The notes under the pieces: model-generated
The model's input: the letters and a program-made list of their open reading frames with translations, nothing else
Databases searched by the model: none
Told to the model about the DNA's origin: nothing
From: an uncultured Clostridia bacterium
Lineage (GTDB): Bacteria; Bacillota; Clostridia; Lachnospirales; Lachnospiraceae
NCBI GenBank assembly: GCA_947174885.1
Contig: CAMWKO010000006.1
Span: 1-64,000 of the forward strand
Reading direction: 5' to 3'
DNA length: 64,000 nt
Program-made: the position numbers and the translations under genes
In this document: piece after piece, positions 63,501 to 64,000 of the stretch
Numbering within the stretch: the first letter of the stretch is position 1
Layout of the letters: every line of letters starts with the position of its first letter

Positions 63501-64000
63501 TTAATTCATAATATTCTGCGTATTAGCAATTATTTCATCCTTTGCCAATTCAAAACATTCTAACAGCTTAGGTGAAAATGTACCACACTCTCCTGCATTA
63601 ATCATTCTGATAGCCTCTTCAATACCATATGCATCTTTATAGCAACGCTTACTTATCAATGCATCATATACATCTACTATAGATACAACCTGTGCCCAAA
63701 TAGGAATTTCATCTCCCGAAAGCCCATCAGGATATCCTTTACCGTCATATCTCTCATGATGATATCTGCATATATCATAGCAGTAACGATAAAACTCATT
63801 TTCCTCCTGATTAAACTTTTCAAGTAATTCGCATCCATATATGGTATGCTTTTTCATTTCTTCAAATTCTTCCGGAGTAAATCTGCCCGGCTTTAACAAA
63901 ATACTATCAGGAATAGCGATTTTACCAACATCATGCAAGGCACTGGCATTTACAATCAAATCTACCTGTTCCTTTGTAAGCTTATATTCCGGAAAATGCT
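63501..64000 (-). CDS. HD-GYP-domain protein, cut by the window end
   Basis: The C-terminal part of a HD-GYP protein; the frame stays open to base 64000, so the N-terminus lies outside. The visible 165 residues show HDVGK, HHERYDGKGYPDGLSGDEIP, an Asp in VDVYDA and AGECGTFSPKLLECFE. All catalytic histidines of this part are intact. It is a likely cyclic di-GMP phosphodiesterase and shares the fold of the 52146-52802 gene, but with clear differences, so it is not a recent duplicate. What precedes the HD domain is unknown. Confidence 0.88.
   Translation of the reverse strand, partial: HFPEYKLTKEQVDLIVNASALHDVGKIAIPDSILLKPGRFTPEEFEEMKKHTIYGCELLEKFNQEENEFYRYCYDICRYHHERYDGKGYPDGLSGDEIPIWAQVVSIVDVYDALISKRCYKDAYGIEEAIRMINAGECGTFSPKLLECFELAKDEIIANTQNIMN

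Overview
The window is a low-GC, Gram-positive-type chromosome segment, most likely from an anaerobic gut Firmicute of the Lachnospiraceae. That placement is inferred from gene content and order (tsaE-tsaB-rimI-rnz-tsaD-ispD cluster, FMN-riboswitch ECF transporter, YerC, DUF1836, DUF815, YesL, a TetM-like GTPase fused to a YacP domain), AT-rich spacers and strong AGGAGG-type ribosome binding sites. Almost every gene lies on the minus strand, so the segment sits within one replichore. No prophage, CRISPR array or transposase gene is visible.

Region by region. 1-6400: tRNA-Ser(UGA), then an operon for the t6A tRNA modification (tsaE, tsaB, tsaD) with rimI, rnz, ispD and two small unknowns. 6400-15100: an ECF substrate-binding component under an FMN riboswitch, Tex, DUF1836, YerC, a HAD phosphatase, a Q/P-rich membrane protein, and an ACT-domain protein with homoserine dehydrogenase. 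15100-20400: CheW, RF2 with its programmed +1 frameshift, SecA and long HPF. 20300-21070: a 750-bp AT-rich spacer with a tight cluster of DnaA-box sequences and a palindromic repeat element. 21000-31900: an SDR enzyme, a carbohydrate ABC transporter (binding protein plus two permeases, no ATPase) behind a LacI-type operator, an operon with two divergent isopropylmalate-dehydratase-type enzyme pairs and a YesL protein, a GNAT acetyltransferase whose start region is tandemly duplicated, and an sce7726-alkyltransferase fusion.

32094-52802 is the most unusual part. It is a roughly 20.8-kb run of ten same-strand genes behind one near-consensus promoter. In transcription order: an HD-GYP protein; two membrane-anchored exported proteins; a membrane-anchored McrB-like AAA+ ATPase; a DUF2357-like partner without a recognisable nuclease; three more exported single-pass proteins; a 3,679-residue GLUG-repeat surface protein; and an EAL-domain protein. 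I read it as a candidate undescribed surface-assembly or envelope system, powered or remodelled by a McrB-type motor and linked to cyclic-di-GMP turnover at both ends. The function is inference.

53000-64000: MgtE, a DUF815 ATPase, a YkgJ cysteine-cluster protein, a MATE exporter, a TetM-like GTPase-YacP fusion, TrpD, DegV, and an HD-GYP gene cut by the window end.

A family of palindromic, MITE-like elements (intact copies about 180 bp, deletion derivatives about 95-120 bp) is scattered through the spacers. Three copies are flanked by 7-, 9- and 12-bp direct repeats that look like target-site duplications, and the full copies fold into a cloverleaf of three internal hairpins inside a long terminal stem.
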